From Altererythrobacter sp. (lineage in GTDB: Bacteria > Pseudomonadota > Alphaproteobacteria > Sphingomonadales > Sphingomonadaceae), in NCBI GenBank assembly GCA_023299945.1, contig JALZVZ010000033.1, positions 1-6,326 of the forward strand: 6,326 nt of DNA. Reading direction: 5' to 3'. The first letter of the stretch is position 1, and each line of letters begins with the position of its first letter. The notes under the pieces were generated by a model. It was not told the DNA's origin and did no database searches. It worked only from the letters and a program-made list of their open reading frames with translations. Of the stretch, positions 1 through 5,835 are shown piece by piece. The translations under genes and the position numbers were made by a program.

Positions 1-1
1 A

Positions 2-718
2 TCTGCGCTCGCCCTTTCTGCTGTATTCATTGCAGCTCCATCCTACGCTCAATCAGAAGCTGCTAAAGATGCAATGGAGGCGGCAGCAGAAGCGGCCAGT
101 GATGCTGCTGAAGGACGCCCACCAGCAGTTCAAGCGCCAAGGATTCCTAACACCCCACGCGTCCGCCCACCTCGGCTTAAAACCTATCGTTTTATCAATC
201 CTGCAGATTATCCTGTTGACGCTTGGCAAGATAATGAAACCGGGGTGGTGGGCTATAAGGTCGACGTGTCCGCAGAAGGCGGGCCGAGCAATTGCGAAGT
301 TACCGAAGGGTCTGAGCTTAAGCGGCTTGCTCCCTATACATGCACTCTTGTGGTGGAGCGTGCTGAATTTCGGCCTGCGAGGGATGAAAATAACGAAGAA
401 GTTGCTGGCGCTTTTGAAGGGTCGCACAATTGGCGCAAACGCGAGCCTGAACTGCCGCAAATGTCGCTGATTTTCCAATACACCCACAATGAAATAGGTG
501 TTTCGAGCGATTGCAAATTCCTGAAAATGGAAAACCTTCCAGAAAAAATGCGCAAGGATATTGAAAGGGAGAAGGAACGCGGAAAACTGTGCAAAGGCGC
601 CTTTGGAAGTGGCGGCGGCGTTCCTTATCGCGATGAAAATGGCGTCCCGATTGCCAAGCGTGTCACAGTCACGATGGATGTGGTTTTGGAAGAGCCGGTG
701 GAAGAGGGTCCCCAATAG
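2..718 (+). CDS. Secreted protein with TonB C-terminal-like domain (5' partial)
   Basis: The reading frame is open from base 2 to a TAG at 716-718. The true start lies upstream, because the first visible residues (SALALSAVFIAAPSYA) are the hydrophobic core and cleavage site of a Sec signal peptide, with likely cleavage between A16 and Q17. The internal ATG at 74 is therefore not the start. An Ala/Glu-rich stretch (residues 19-38) and a Pro/Arg-rich stretch (39-60) follow. Residues 68-147 match the TonB C-terminal-like pattern common in sphingomonad 'energy transducer TonB' proteins: DYP, G-x-V-x-Y, a Cys pair (C98, C114), F-R-P-A-R-D and a closing N-W-R. Residues 153-231 look like a weaker second copy (C171, C197, Y-R-D-E-N). 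There is no N-terminal membrane anchor and ExbB/ExbD contact segment typical of true TonB, so it is probably a periplasmic or envelope protein using the TonB fold rather than an energy transducer. The specific role is unknown. The domain call is by eye. Confidence 0.8.
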   Translation, partial: SALALSAVFIAAPSYAQSEAAKDAMEAAAEAASDAAEGRPPAVQAPRIPNTPRVRPPRLKTYRFINPADYPVDAWQDNETGVVGYKVDVSAEGGPSNCEVTEGSELKRLAPYTCTLVVERAEFRPARDENNEEVAGAFEGSHNWRKREPELPQMSLIFQYTHNEIGVSSDCKFLKMENLPEKMRKDIEREKERGKLCKGAFGSGGGVPYRDENGVPIAKRVTVTMDVVLEEPVEEGPQ

Positions 719-730
719 TCATCCTAATAG

Positions 731-764
731 TTAAGACCCTGCGCTAGACGCGAGGGTTAACCCT
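731..764. repeat. Stem-loop and 12-bp palindrome between two genes
   Basis: Bases 753-764 (AGGGTTAACCCT) form a perfect 12-bp palindrome. The same AGGGT can pair instead with ACCCT at 736-740. That gives a stem of ACCCTGCG (736-743) with CGC-G-AGGGT (749-757), with one bulged base and loop CTAGA, and TTA (731-733) with TAA (758-760) can add three pairs. No T-run follows on either strand, so it is a poor intrinsic terminator. It could be a protein-binding operator or an RNA structure at the 3' end of the upstream gene. No regulator can be named. Confidence 0.45.
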
Positions 765-773
765 GCTTATACG
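745..773 (+). promoter_or_regulatory. Possible sigma-70 promoter of the small secreted gene
   Basis: TAGACG at 745-750 and TATACG at 768-773 are separated by 17 bases, and each matches four of six consensus positions. Transcription would begin near 780, almost at the start codon, so the message would be leaderless or nearly so. The palindrome at 753-764 lies inside the spacer, a position where a bound regulator would block RNA polymerase. The match is weak and could be chance. Confidence 0.25.
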
Positions 774-782
774 GCGGATGTG

Positions 783-1055
783 ATGACGCGCCAATTGCTT
801 GCCTTGCTTGCCCTTTTAACCGGCCTTGCTGCTGTTGGCGCACCCGCGCATGCAGCAGACGCAGAGGCGGTTGCTTGCGAAATTGGTGTCAGCATTGACG
901 GCGCGCATGATGCGCCAGTGGCAATTGCATCTGTGCAAATGCCCGCCTCCCATTCAGCGCAGCGCGGCAAAGCGACCCCGGTGCAAGCGTTTGCAGACTT
1001 GCCTTTGGTAAGCACTGCGACTGTTTTAATCCGGATCGACCGCGCTCAGGAATAG
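783..1055 (+). CDS. Small exported protein of unknown function, upstream of secA
   Basis: The product is 90 residues from ATG 783; a GTG at 780 would add one residue. A weak GGCGG (773-777) lies five bases before the ATG. Residues 5-24 form a clear Sec signal peptide: hydrophobic LLALLALLTGLAAVG followed by APAHA, with likely cleavage between A24 and A25. The predicted mature chain is about 66 residues with one cysteine (C32), no transmembrane helix and no lipobox. The tail ends I-R-I-D-R-A-Q-E. I recognise no family. The gene is supported by the signal peptide, its alignment with neighbouring genes and the absence of a better frame. It ends 130 bases before secA, and a strong stem-loop begins on its stop codon. 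That layout recalls secM in gammaproteobacteria, but no arrest motif of the SecM (F-x4-W-I...GIRAGP) or RAPP type is visible. It may equally be an ordinary lineage-specific periplasmic protein. Confidence 0.65.
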   Translation: MTRQLLALLALLTGLAAVGAPAHAADAEAVACEIGVSIDGAHDAPVAIASVQMPASHSAQRGKATPVQAFADLPLVSTATVLIRIDRAQE

Positions 1056-1095
1056 GTTGAGCGAGCAGGGTGGCGTTTGCCCGCTTGCTCCAACC
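1055..1095 (+). terminator. Strong stem-loop after the small gene, no U-run
   Basis: Bases 1055-1059 (GGTTG) pair with 1091-1095. AGCGAGC (1060-1066) pairs with GCTTGCT (1083-1089), including one G-T wobble. GGG (1068-1070) pairs with CCC (1080-1082). That is 15 base pairs with two single-base bulges (C1090, A1067) and a nine-base loop, and the first pair uses the last base of the TAG stop. ATGTGATCG follows, with no T-run, so it is not a canonical intrinsic terminator. It could stabilise the 3' end of a short transcript, pause RNA polymerase or regulate the following secA message. The structure is read directly; its function is inferred. Confidence 0.45.
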
Positions 1096-1096
1096 A

Positions 1097-1132
1097 TGTG
1101 ATCGCGAGCGCTCTTATCACAGAGCCAGCGCT
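1097..1132. promoter_or_regulatory. Inverted repeat and paired AGCGCT palindromes upstream of secA
   Basis: TGTGAT (1097-1102) and ATCACA (1116-1121) are a perfect inverted repeat with 13 bases between. Inside is the 8-bp palindrome GAGCGCTC (1106-1113). A second AGCGCT lies at 1127-1132, 20 bases after the first (1107-1112), about two helical turns away. The half-sites resemble CRP/FNR-type TGTGA/TCACA, but the 15-base gap between the five-base cores is wrong for CRP, which needs six. This could be an operator for an unidentified dimeric regulator, or chance. Confidence 0.3.
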
Positions 1133-1143
1133 GCAAATTTCGA

Positions 1144-1149
1144 TACAAT
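1144..1149 (+). promoter_or_regulatory. Possible -10 box of a secA promoter
   Basis: TACAAT matches five of six positions of the sigma-70 -10 consensus and sits 37 bases before the secA start. No convincing -35 hexamer lies 16-18 bases upstream (AGAGCC at 1121-1126 is poor), so such a promoter would need an activator or another sigma factor. The alternative is that secA is read from the promoter of the small upstream gene. Confidence 0.25.
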
Positions 1150-1170
1150 TCCACATATTCAGTCCACGCG

Positions 1171-1176
1171 TAAGGA
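1171..1176 (+). promoter_or_regulatory. Ribosome binding site of secA
   Basis: TAAGGA lies nine bases before the ATG at 1186, a good anti-16S match at workable spacing that fixes the secA start. The adjoining ACCCT (1176-1180) is complementary to AGGGT at 1067-1071 in the upstream stem-loop, a weak five-base pairing. Confidence 0.6.
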
Positions 1177-1185
1177 CCCTCAAGC

Positions 1186-3951
1186 ATGTTTCAGAAACTC
1201 GCCAAAACCGTATTTGGCTCCTCCAATGATCGCTATGTCAAATCGATCGGCAAAACCGTCAATCAGGTGGCCGCGTTAGAAGATCAAATCACGGCAATGT
1301 CCGATGATGAACTGAAGGCGCAAACAGACAAGTTCCGCAGTTTGCTCGACGATGGCAAGACGCTGGACGATATCATGCCAGAGGCGTTTGCGACCATTCG
1401 TGAAGCATCCAAGCGCGTGCTCGGCATGCGGCATTTCGATGTGCAGATGATTGGCGGCGTAGTGCTCCACCGCGGTGAAATCGCAGAAATGCGCACGGGT
1501 GAGGGTAAAACGCTGGTGGCGACGCTTGCGACTTATCTCAACGCCATTGAGGGCAAAGGCGTCCATGTTGTGACGGTCAATGATTACCTCGCAAGCCGCG
1601 ATGCGGGATGGATGGGTCAGCTGTATAATTGGATGGGGCTCAGCGTTGGCGTGATCGTCCCCAATATCGATGAATATGCGCGTCGTGATGCTTATAATTC
1701 AGACATCACTTACGGCACTAACAATGAATTCGGATTTGATTATCTTCGTGATAATATGAAGCATGAGCGCGCCCAAATGGTGCAGCGCCCGTTTAACTTT
1801 GCGATCGTCGATGAGGTGGATTCTATCCTGATTGACGAAGCGCGCACGCCGTTGATTATCTCAGGTCCCACAGAAGATAAGTCAGAGCTATACGTCTCTG
1901 TCGATCTGGTCGTGAAAGAAATCCCTGAAGATTGGTATGAAAAGGATGAGAAAACCAAGAACATCCAACTCACAGAAGACGGCACAGAGGCTGTAGAGCA
2001 GCTGTTAATTGAGCGGGGCTTGCTGGAAACAGAAAACCTTTACGACGTGGAGAACACGCAAGTTGTCCACCACCTCGATCAGGCGCTCAAAGCGGTACAC
2101 ATGTTTAAGCGCGATACCGACTATATCGTGAAGGACGATAAGGTCGTTATCATTGATGAATTTACCGGCCGGATGATGGACGGACGGCGCTGGTCCAACG
2201 GTCTGCATCAGGCGGTTGAGGCGAAAGAAGGCGTGACGATTGAGCCTGAAAACCAGACCATGGCCTCGATCACTTTCCAGAACTATTTCCGTATGTATCC
2301 CAAGCTATCCGGCATGACCGGCACGGCGGCAACCGAGGCCGCAGAATTTTGGGACATCTACAAAATGAATACGGTCGAAATTCCGACCAATGTAGAAGTT
2401 CAGCGCATCGATGATGACGATGAGTTCTACAAAAATACCCTCGATAAATTTGCCGCGATTGCCAAAGCGATTGCTGAAAAGACACAAATCGGTCAGCCGG
2501 TTCTGGTCGGCACAGTCTCCATTGAAAAATCAGAATTGCTGTCAAAATTCCTCGATGACGAGGGAGTGACGCATGAGGTTTTGAACGCGCGCCAGCATGA
2601 GCGTGAAGCGCATATCGTTGCACAAGCAGGCCGCATTGGCGCGGTAACGATTGCCACCAATATGGCGGGCCGTGGCACCGACATCCAGCTCGGCGGCAAC
2701 CTTGATTTTCGTATCGCCGCAGAGCTCGGGGAGATGGAAGACGGCGCTGAGAAAGAGGCGGCCTTGGCTGAGCTCACTGCCGAGGTAGAGGCAGAAAAAG
2801 CCAGGGTGCTTGAGGCCGGCGGCCTGTTCGTTTTGGGCACTGAACGCCATGAAAGCCGCCGGATTGATAACCAATTGCGTGGCCGTTCGGGCCGTCAGGG
2901 TGACCCCGGTCTTTCTCGCTTCTATCTCTGCTTAGAAGATGATCTTCTGCGCATCTTTGGCCCAGACACTTTGTTTGCCAAAATGATGAATTCCAATTTG
3001 GAAGACGGAGAGGCAATCGGCTCCAAATGGCTGTCGAAGGCCATCGAAACAGCGCAGAAAAAGGTCGAGGCGCGCAATTACGAAACGCGCAAACAAGTCG
3101 TCCAATATGATGATGTGATGAATGACCAGCGTAAGGTTATTTACGAGCAGCGCGCTGAAATCATGGATTCCGAAACAGTCGATGAAGTCGTGATCGATAT
3201 GCGTCATGACACGATCAATGCTCTGGTCGCGGACGCCTGCCCCGCCGGTTCTTACCCTGAGCAATGGGATATCACTGGCCTGAAAGAGCGTGTGGAAGAT
3301 GTGCTTGGCCTCGCGCCGCCACTTGATGAGTGGATGGAAGAAGATCAACTTGAGCCAGAAATTATCGAAGAACGCATTCGGGCTGCCGCTGATGGGGTGA
3401 TGGAAGTCAAGATTGGCAATGCCGATAGCGGTGTCTGGCGTCAGATTGAAAAGAGCATTCTTTTGGAGCGCCTCGATTTTCACTGGAAAGAACACCTCGC
3501 AACATTGGATGCTTTGCGCCAAGTCGTGTTCCTGCGCGCCTATGCGCAAAAGCAGCCAATCAATGAATATAAGCAAGAAGCATTTGGGCTATTTGAAAAA
3601 ATGCTCGACACTTTGCGCGAGGATGTGACGAAAATTCTGGTCAAGGCCGAATTGCAAATGGCACCGCCTGAGGCTGGTGATTTGCCTGATCTGCCAGACT
3701 TTCTTACCGGGCACATTGACCCGCTGACAGGTTTAGACAATTCCAACGATGGCGATGGTTCGTCTCAAGACCCAGCATTGTTTGGGTCGCTTGCTGGCAG
3801 CCCGCGTGCAGCGGCGAGTCCGGGCGGCGCATTGAGCGAAGACCCGTATGCTGGGCAAGAAATCAGTCGCAATTCGCCATGTCCGTGCGGCTCAGGCAAT
3901 AAATACAAGCATTGTCACGGATCTGCAGGCGGCAAAATTTCGGCATCATAG
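1186..3951 (+). CDS. secA: Preprotein translocase ATPase SecA
   Basis: SecA is the motor ATPase that binds preproteins and drives them through the SecYEG channel at the inner membrane. The 921 residues are close to the 901 of E. coli SecA. Landmarks in order: the Q-motif region [10 protein letters not shown] (82-91); Walker A MRTGEGKT (102-109); Walker B with DEVD (209-212); MTGT (377-380) closing the preprotein cross-linking region; NMAGRGTDI in nucleotide-binding domain 2 (492-500); a charged alanine/glutamate-rich insert (510-542) where E. coli also has a variable loop; [11 protein letters not shown] (563-573); the helical scaffold and wing domains; and an acidic, low-complexity linker (about 828-890). 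The C-terminal zinc motif C-P-C-G-S-G...K-H-C-H (C899, C901, C910, H911) is complete and in other SecAs binds zinc and contacts SecB or the ribosome. The start is fixed by TAAGGA nine bases upstream and the normal [16 protein letters not shown] opening. No truncation or missing catalytic residue is seen. A TSUP gene follows after 10 bases. Confidence 0.98.
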   Translation: MFQKLAKTVFGSSNDRYVKSIGKTVNQVAALEDQITAMSDDELKAQTDKFRSLLDDGKTLDDIMPEAFATIREASKRVLGMRHFDVQMIGGVVLHRGEIAEMRTGEGKTLVATLATYLNAIEGKGVHVVTVNDYLASRDAGWMGQLYNWMGLSVGVIVPNIDEYARRDAYNSDITYGTNNEFGFDYLRDNMKHERAQMVQRPFNFAIVDEVDSILIDEARTPLIISGPTEDKSELYVSVDLVVKEIPEDWYEKDEKTKNIQLTEDGTEAVEQLLIERGLLETENLYDVENTQVVHHLDQALKAVHMFKRDTDYIVKDDKVVIIDEFTGRMMDGRRWSNGLHQAVEAKEGVTIEPENQTMASITFQNYFRMYPKLSGMTGTAATEAAEFWDIYKMNTVEIPTNVEVQRIDDDDEFYKNTLDKFAAIAKAIAEKTQIGQPVLVGTVSIEKSELLSKFLDDEGVTHEVLNARQHEREAHIVAQAGRIGAVTIATNMAGRGTDIQLGGNLDFRIAAELGEMEDGAEKEAALAELTAEVEAEKARVLEAGGLFVLGTERHESRRIDNQLRGRSGRQGDPGLSRFYLCLEDDLLRIFGPDTLFAKMMNSNLEDGEAIGSKWLSKAIETAQKKVEARNYETRKQVVQYDDVMNDQRKVIYEQRAEIMDSETVDEVVIDMRHDTINALVADACPAGSYPEQWDITGLKERVEDVLGLAPPLDEWMEEDQLEPEIIEERIRAAADGVMEVKIGNADSGVWRQIEKSILLERLDFHWKEHLATLDALRQVVFLRAYAQKQPINEYKQEAFGLFEKMLDTLREDVTKILVKAELQMAPPEAGDLPDLPDFLTGHIDPLTGLDNSNDGDGSSQDPALFGSLAGSPRAAASPGGALSEDPYAGQEISRNSPCPCGSGNKYKHCHGSAGGKISAS

Positions 3952-3961
3952 GCCCATGTAA

Positions 3962-4726
3962 ATGAGCGCTGGCATCCCCTTAGGCCTGATCGCGGCGTTC
4001 TTTGTAACCGCGCTGCTTTACGCATCAGCGGGGTTCGGCGGCGGTTCTACCTATGCGGCGTTACTCGCGCTGTCGGGGCTTGATTTCCGCCTGCTGCCCG
4101 TGCTGGCTCTGGCTTGCAATATCGTGGTGGTGGCGGGCGCAACCCTGCGCTTTGCCCGCGCCAAAATTACGCCTTGGAAAGGGGCCTTGCTGCTTACTGT
4201 AATTGCTGCGCCAGCGGCATTTCTTGGCGGGTTAACTCCTATCGCACAGGACAGCTTTATGTGGCTGCTTGGGGCAAGCCTGCTGCTGACGGGGGCAACC
4301 ATGTTGCTTCCGATACGGGAAAGTGAAGAAGGCAAAGAGGGCAGGCAAAGCCGTTTTGCGAAACTCATGCCAGTGGCAGCATTGCCGCTTGGCTATTTGG
4401 CAGGACTGGTTGGTATCGGCGGAGGCATATTCCTTGCTCCCTTGCTCCATCTCATACGCTGGAACAATGCGCGTGCGATAGCCGCGACGGCCAGCCTATT
4501 TATTCTAATCAACTCCGCATTCGGGCTTGCCGGACAATTGCTGAAAAGTGGGCCAGCGGTGCTGACCGGTGCGGTCTATGGCGGAGTGGCGCTATTGGTG
4601 GCGGTCGCCATTGGCGGGCAGATCGGTAGTTTGCTCGCTGTCAAATTCCTGCCGCAGCGATTGATCCGTTGGCTAACAGCAGCCTTAGTGATTTGGGTCG
4701 GCGCGCGCCTATTGCTTGGCATTTAG
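3962..4726 (+). CDS. TSUP (TauE/SafE, formerly DUF81) family membrane protein
   Basis: The product is a 254-residue, strongly hydrophobic protein with about eight predicted transmembrane helices (roughly 6-22, 44-62, 74-91, 99-117, 134-161, 171-190, 203-225, 233-252). It has the two-fold repeat typical of the TSUP family: the first half carries GFGGGS (24-29) and the second GLVGIGGG (148-155) at matching places. The central cytoplasmic-type loop (118-133) is charged. Family members move sulfite, sulfoacetate, thiosulfate or other organosulfur anions across the inner membrane; the substrate here cannot be read from sequence. The ATG at 3962 is 10 bases after the secA stop and has no clear Shine-Dalgarno. 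An ATG-TAA start-stop pair (3956-3961) abuts it, so translation may depend on ribosomes finishing secA. Co-transcription with secA is likely from spacing and does not by itself imply a role in secretion. Confidence 0.88.
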   Translation: MSAGIPLGLIAAFFVTALLYASAGFGGGSTYAALLALSGLDFRLLPVLALACNIVVVAGATLRFARAKITPWKGALLLTVIAAPAAFLGGLTPIAQDSFMWLLGASLLLTGATMLLPIRESEEGKEGRQSRFAKLMPVAALPLGYLAGLVGIGGGIFLAPLLHLIRWNNARAIAATASLFILINSAFGLAGQLLKSGPAVLTGAVYGGVALLVAVAIGGQIGSLLAVKFLPQRLIRWLTAALVIWVGARLLLGI

Positions 4727-4738
4727 CCAAGAGCTTTT
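4714..4738 (+). terminator. Candidate intrinsic terminator of the secA-TSUP unit
   Basis: GCTTGGC (4714-4720) pairs with GCCAA (4726-4730) and, after a two-base bulge, GC (4733-4734), around the loop ATTTA. TTTT (4735-4738) follows directly. The TSUP stop codon (4724-4726) sits in the loop and stem. The stem is short and the T-run only four bases, so strength is uncertain. On the minus strand no T-run follows, so it is unlikely to terminate the convergent tRNA transcript. Confidence 0.45.
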
Positions 4739-4766
4739 GCGATCAATTGTGTTGGAGCGGGTAAAA

Positions 4767-4841
4767 TGGCTCCCCGAGTTGGATTCGAACCAACGACCAA
4801 GTGATTAACAGTCACCTACTCTACCGCTGAGCTATCGGGGA
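4767..4841 (-). tRNA. tRNA-Asn (GUU anticodon), CCA encoded
   Basis: Read on the minus strand, the 75 bases fold as a complete tRNA. The acceptor stem is TCCCCGA with TCGGGGA, the discriminator base is G and CCA is encoded (4767-4769). The D stem is GCTC/GAGT, and the anticodon stem GGTGA/TCACT carries loop CTGTTAA. The T arm is GTTGG-TTCGAAT-CCAAC. The anticodon GTT (complement of 4807-4809) reads the Asn codons AAC and AAU. It is convergent with the TSUP gene (40 bases between ends) and downstream of nadK on the same strand, with its own promoter. No obvious terminator follows its 3' end. Confidence 0.97.
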
Positions 4842-4876
4842 GCAGCAACGGGTTTTTCTGCCCGAAGCGAGAGGCG

Positions 4877-4905
4877 CGTATATGGCGCACTCTTTTAGAA
4901 TGCAA
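4877..4905 (-). promoter_or_regulatory. Sigma-70 promoter of tRNA-Asn
   Basis: On the minus strand, TTGCAT (4905-4900) and TATACG (4882-4877) are separated by exactly 17 bases and followed by a GC-rich discriminator (CGCCTC), typical of stable-RNA promoters. Transcription would start near 4870, giving a leader of about 29 bases before the mature 5' end at 4841. The leader contains a small hairpin (CGGG/CCCG, 4849-4864). Confidence 0.6.
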
Positions 4906-4920
4906 CCCACTTCCTCTACG

Positions 4921-5709
4921 TTAAACTGCGAATTGTTCCGCCGCGATCCGATCATCGAGGGAATGGCCAGGATCAAACAGCAAAGTCAGGCTGCATTTGC
5001 GCGCGATTGAGACGGAAACCTCAGCGATATCGCGCAATTCTTTTTGATCCGCCACAGCCAAAACAGGGCGTTTGCGCGGTTCGTTGATCTTAAAACGAAT
5101 CTTGCTGCGATCGGGTAAAATTGCCCCGCGCCAATTGCGCGGACGAAACGCGGAAATCGGGGTTAAGGCCAGCAGCCTCGATTCGAGCGGCAGTATTGGG
5201 CCATTGGCTGATAAATTATAGGCTGTTGAGCCAGCAGGTGTAGAAAGCAGAACGCCGTCACACACAAGTTCCTCAAGCCGAACATTACCATCCACCGAAA
5301 CCTCAATCTTCGCTGTCTGGCGTGTCTCGCGAAGCAGCGAGACCTCGTTAATGGCATACCAATCGCATGATGCACCGCCTTGTGTGGTCGCTTGCATCCT
5401 CAAGGGGGGAATGGAAAATCCGCGCGCGGCATTCAATCTATCAATAAAATTCGCTTCATCGTTGCGCCTGTTCATCAAGAAGCCGACGGTGCCCAGGTTC
5501 ATCCCATAGGCGGGGATCACGCGGCCCTCATCCAGCATGGAATGCAGCACCGCGAGCATATAGCCATCACCGCCTAGGACCACGACCGCATCTGCATCGG
5601 CAAAAGGTACCCAATTGTGTTTTGCCAAAAGGGCTTGATAGGCTTCTTGTGCATGCTCTGAATCAGAAGCGAGCAAGGCAATGTTTTTGTACTTTTGAGA
5701 ATCGGCCAC
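4921..5709 (-). CDS. nadK: NAD kinase
   Basis: NAD kinase phosphorylates NAD to NADP in the cytosol, using ATP or polyphosphate, and is the only known route to NADP in most bacteria. The 262-residue product has the family's motifs in order: GGDG (46-49), holding the catalytic aspartate; MNLGTVGFL (70-78); NEVS (121-124) for NAD binding; and D-G-V-L-L-S-T-P-A-G-S-T-A-Y-N (151-165), the glycine-rich NAD-binding signature. Length fits the short alphaproteobacterial form, which lacks an N-terminal extension. The start is GTG (5709-5707): the next in-frame Met is residue 51, after the GGDG motif, and GGGGGA lies five bases upstream. A promoter with TTGAAA and TACAAG sits 47-75 bases before the start. 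It is divergent from the EAL gene across 126 bases and followed on the same strand by tRNA-Asn, with no clear terminator between. Confidence 0.95.
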   Translation of the reverse strand: MADSQKYKNIALLASDSEHAQEAYQALLAKHNWVPFADADAVVVLGGDGYMLAVLHSMLDEGRVIPAYGMNLGTVGFLMNRRNDEANFIDRLNAARGFSIPPLRMQATTQGGASCDWYAINEVSLLRETRQTAKIEVSVDGNVRLEELVCDGVLLSTPAGSTAYNLSANGPILPLESRLLALTPISAFRPRNWRGAILPDRSKIRFKINEPRKRPVLAVADQKELRDIAEVSVSIARKCSLTLLFDPGHSLDDRIAAEQFAV

Positions 5710-5714
5710 TTGGG

Positions 5715-5720
5715 TCCCCC
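5715..5720 (-). promoter_or_regulatory. Ribosome binding site fixing the GTG start of nadK
   Basis: On the minus strand, GGGGGA ends five bases before the GTG at 5709. It supports the non-ATG start, for which no in-frame ATG alternative keeps the conserved N-terminus. Confidence 0.55.
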
Positions 5721-5755
5721 GGATAAAACTGCAAGCTACGACCTATTTTTCACAT

Positions 5756-5784
5756 CTTGTATGAGGGGCTGTGCCATTTTTCAA
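5756..5784 (-). promoter_or_regulatory. Sigma-70 promoter of nadK
   Basis: On the minus strand, TTGAAA (5784-5779, five of six consensus positions) and TACAAG (5761-5756, four of six) are separated by 17 bases. Transcription would start near 5749, giving a leader of about 40 bases that includes the GGGGGA ribosome binding site. No equally good promoter is seen in this gap for the divergent EAL gene. Confidence 0.5.
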
Positions 5785-5835
5785 CGCATTGTAATTGGTG
5801 GCTGCTTACGAAATTCGCTAGGGGTAGGGGCAACC

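Noticed and set aside
53..715. A 220-residue minus-strand frame opposite the TonB-like gene
   Set aside because: The plus frame has a signal peptide and a recognisable domain; the minus product is a mirror frame with no motif.
731..760. CtrA binding site from the two TTAA boxes
   Set aside because: The TTAA boxes are 22 bases apart instead of the seven of the CtrA consensus.
1097..1121. CRP/FNR binding site from TGTGAT and ATCACA
   Set aside because: The cores TGTGA and TCACA are 15 bases apart instead of the six required, so it is kept only as an inverted repeat of unknown role.
1070..1279. Frame from GTG 1070 giving a 69-residue protein that overlaps the start of secA
   Set aside because: It starts inside the stem-loop, has no ribosome binding site or recognisable composition, and overlaps 94 bases of secA in another frame.
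2932..3576. A 214-residue minus-strand frame opposite secA
   Set aside because: It lies entirely within secA, whose motifs are continuous, and shows no family features.
4849..4864. CGGG-TTTTTCTG-CCCG as a terminator
   Set aside because: The T-run lies in the loop rather than after the stem, and the stem is only four pairs; it sits in the tRNA leader.
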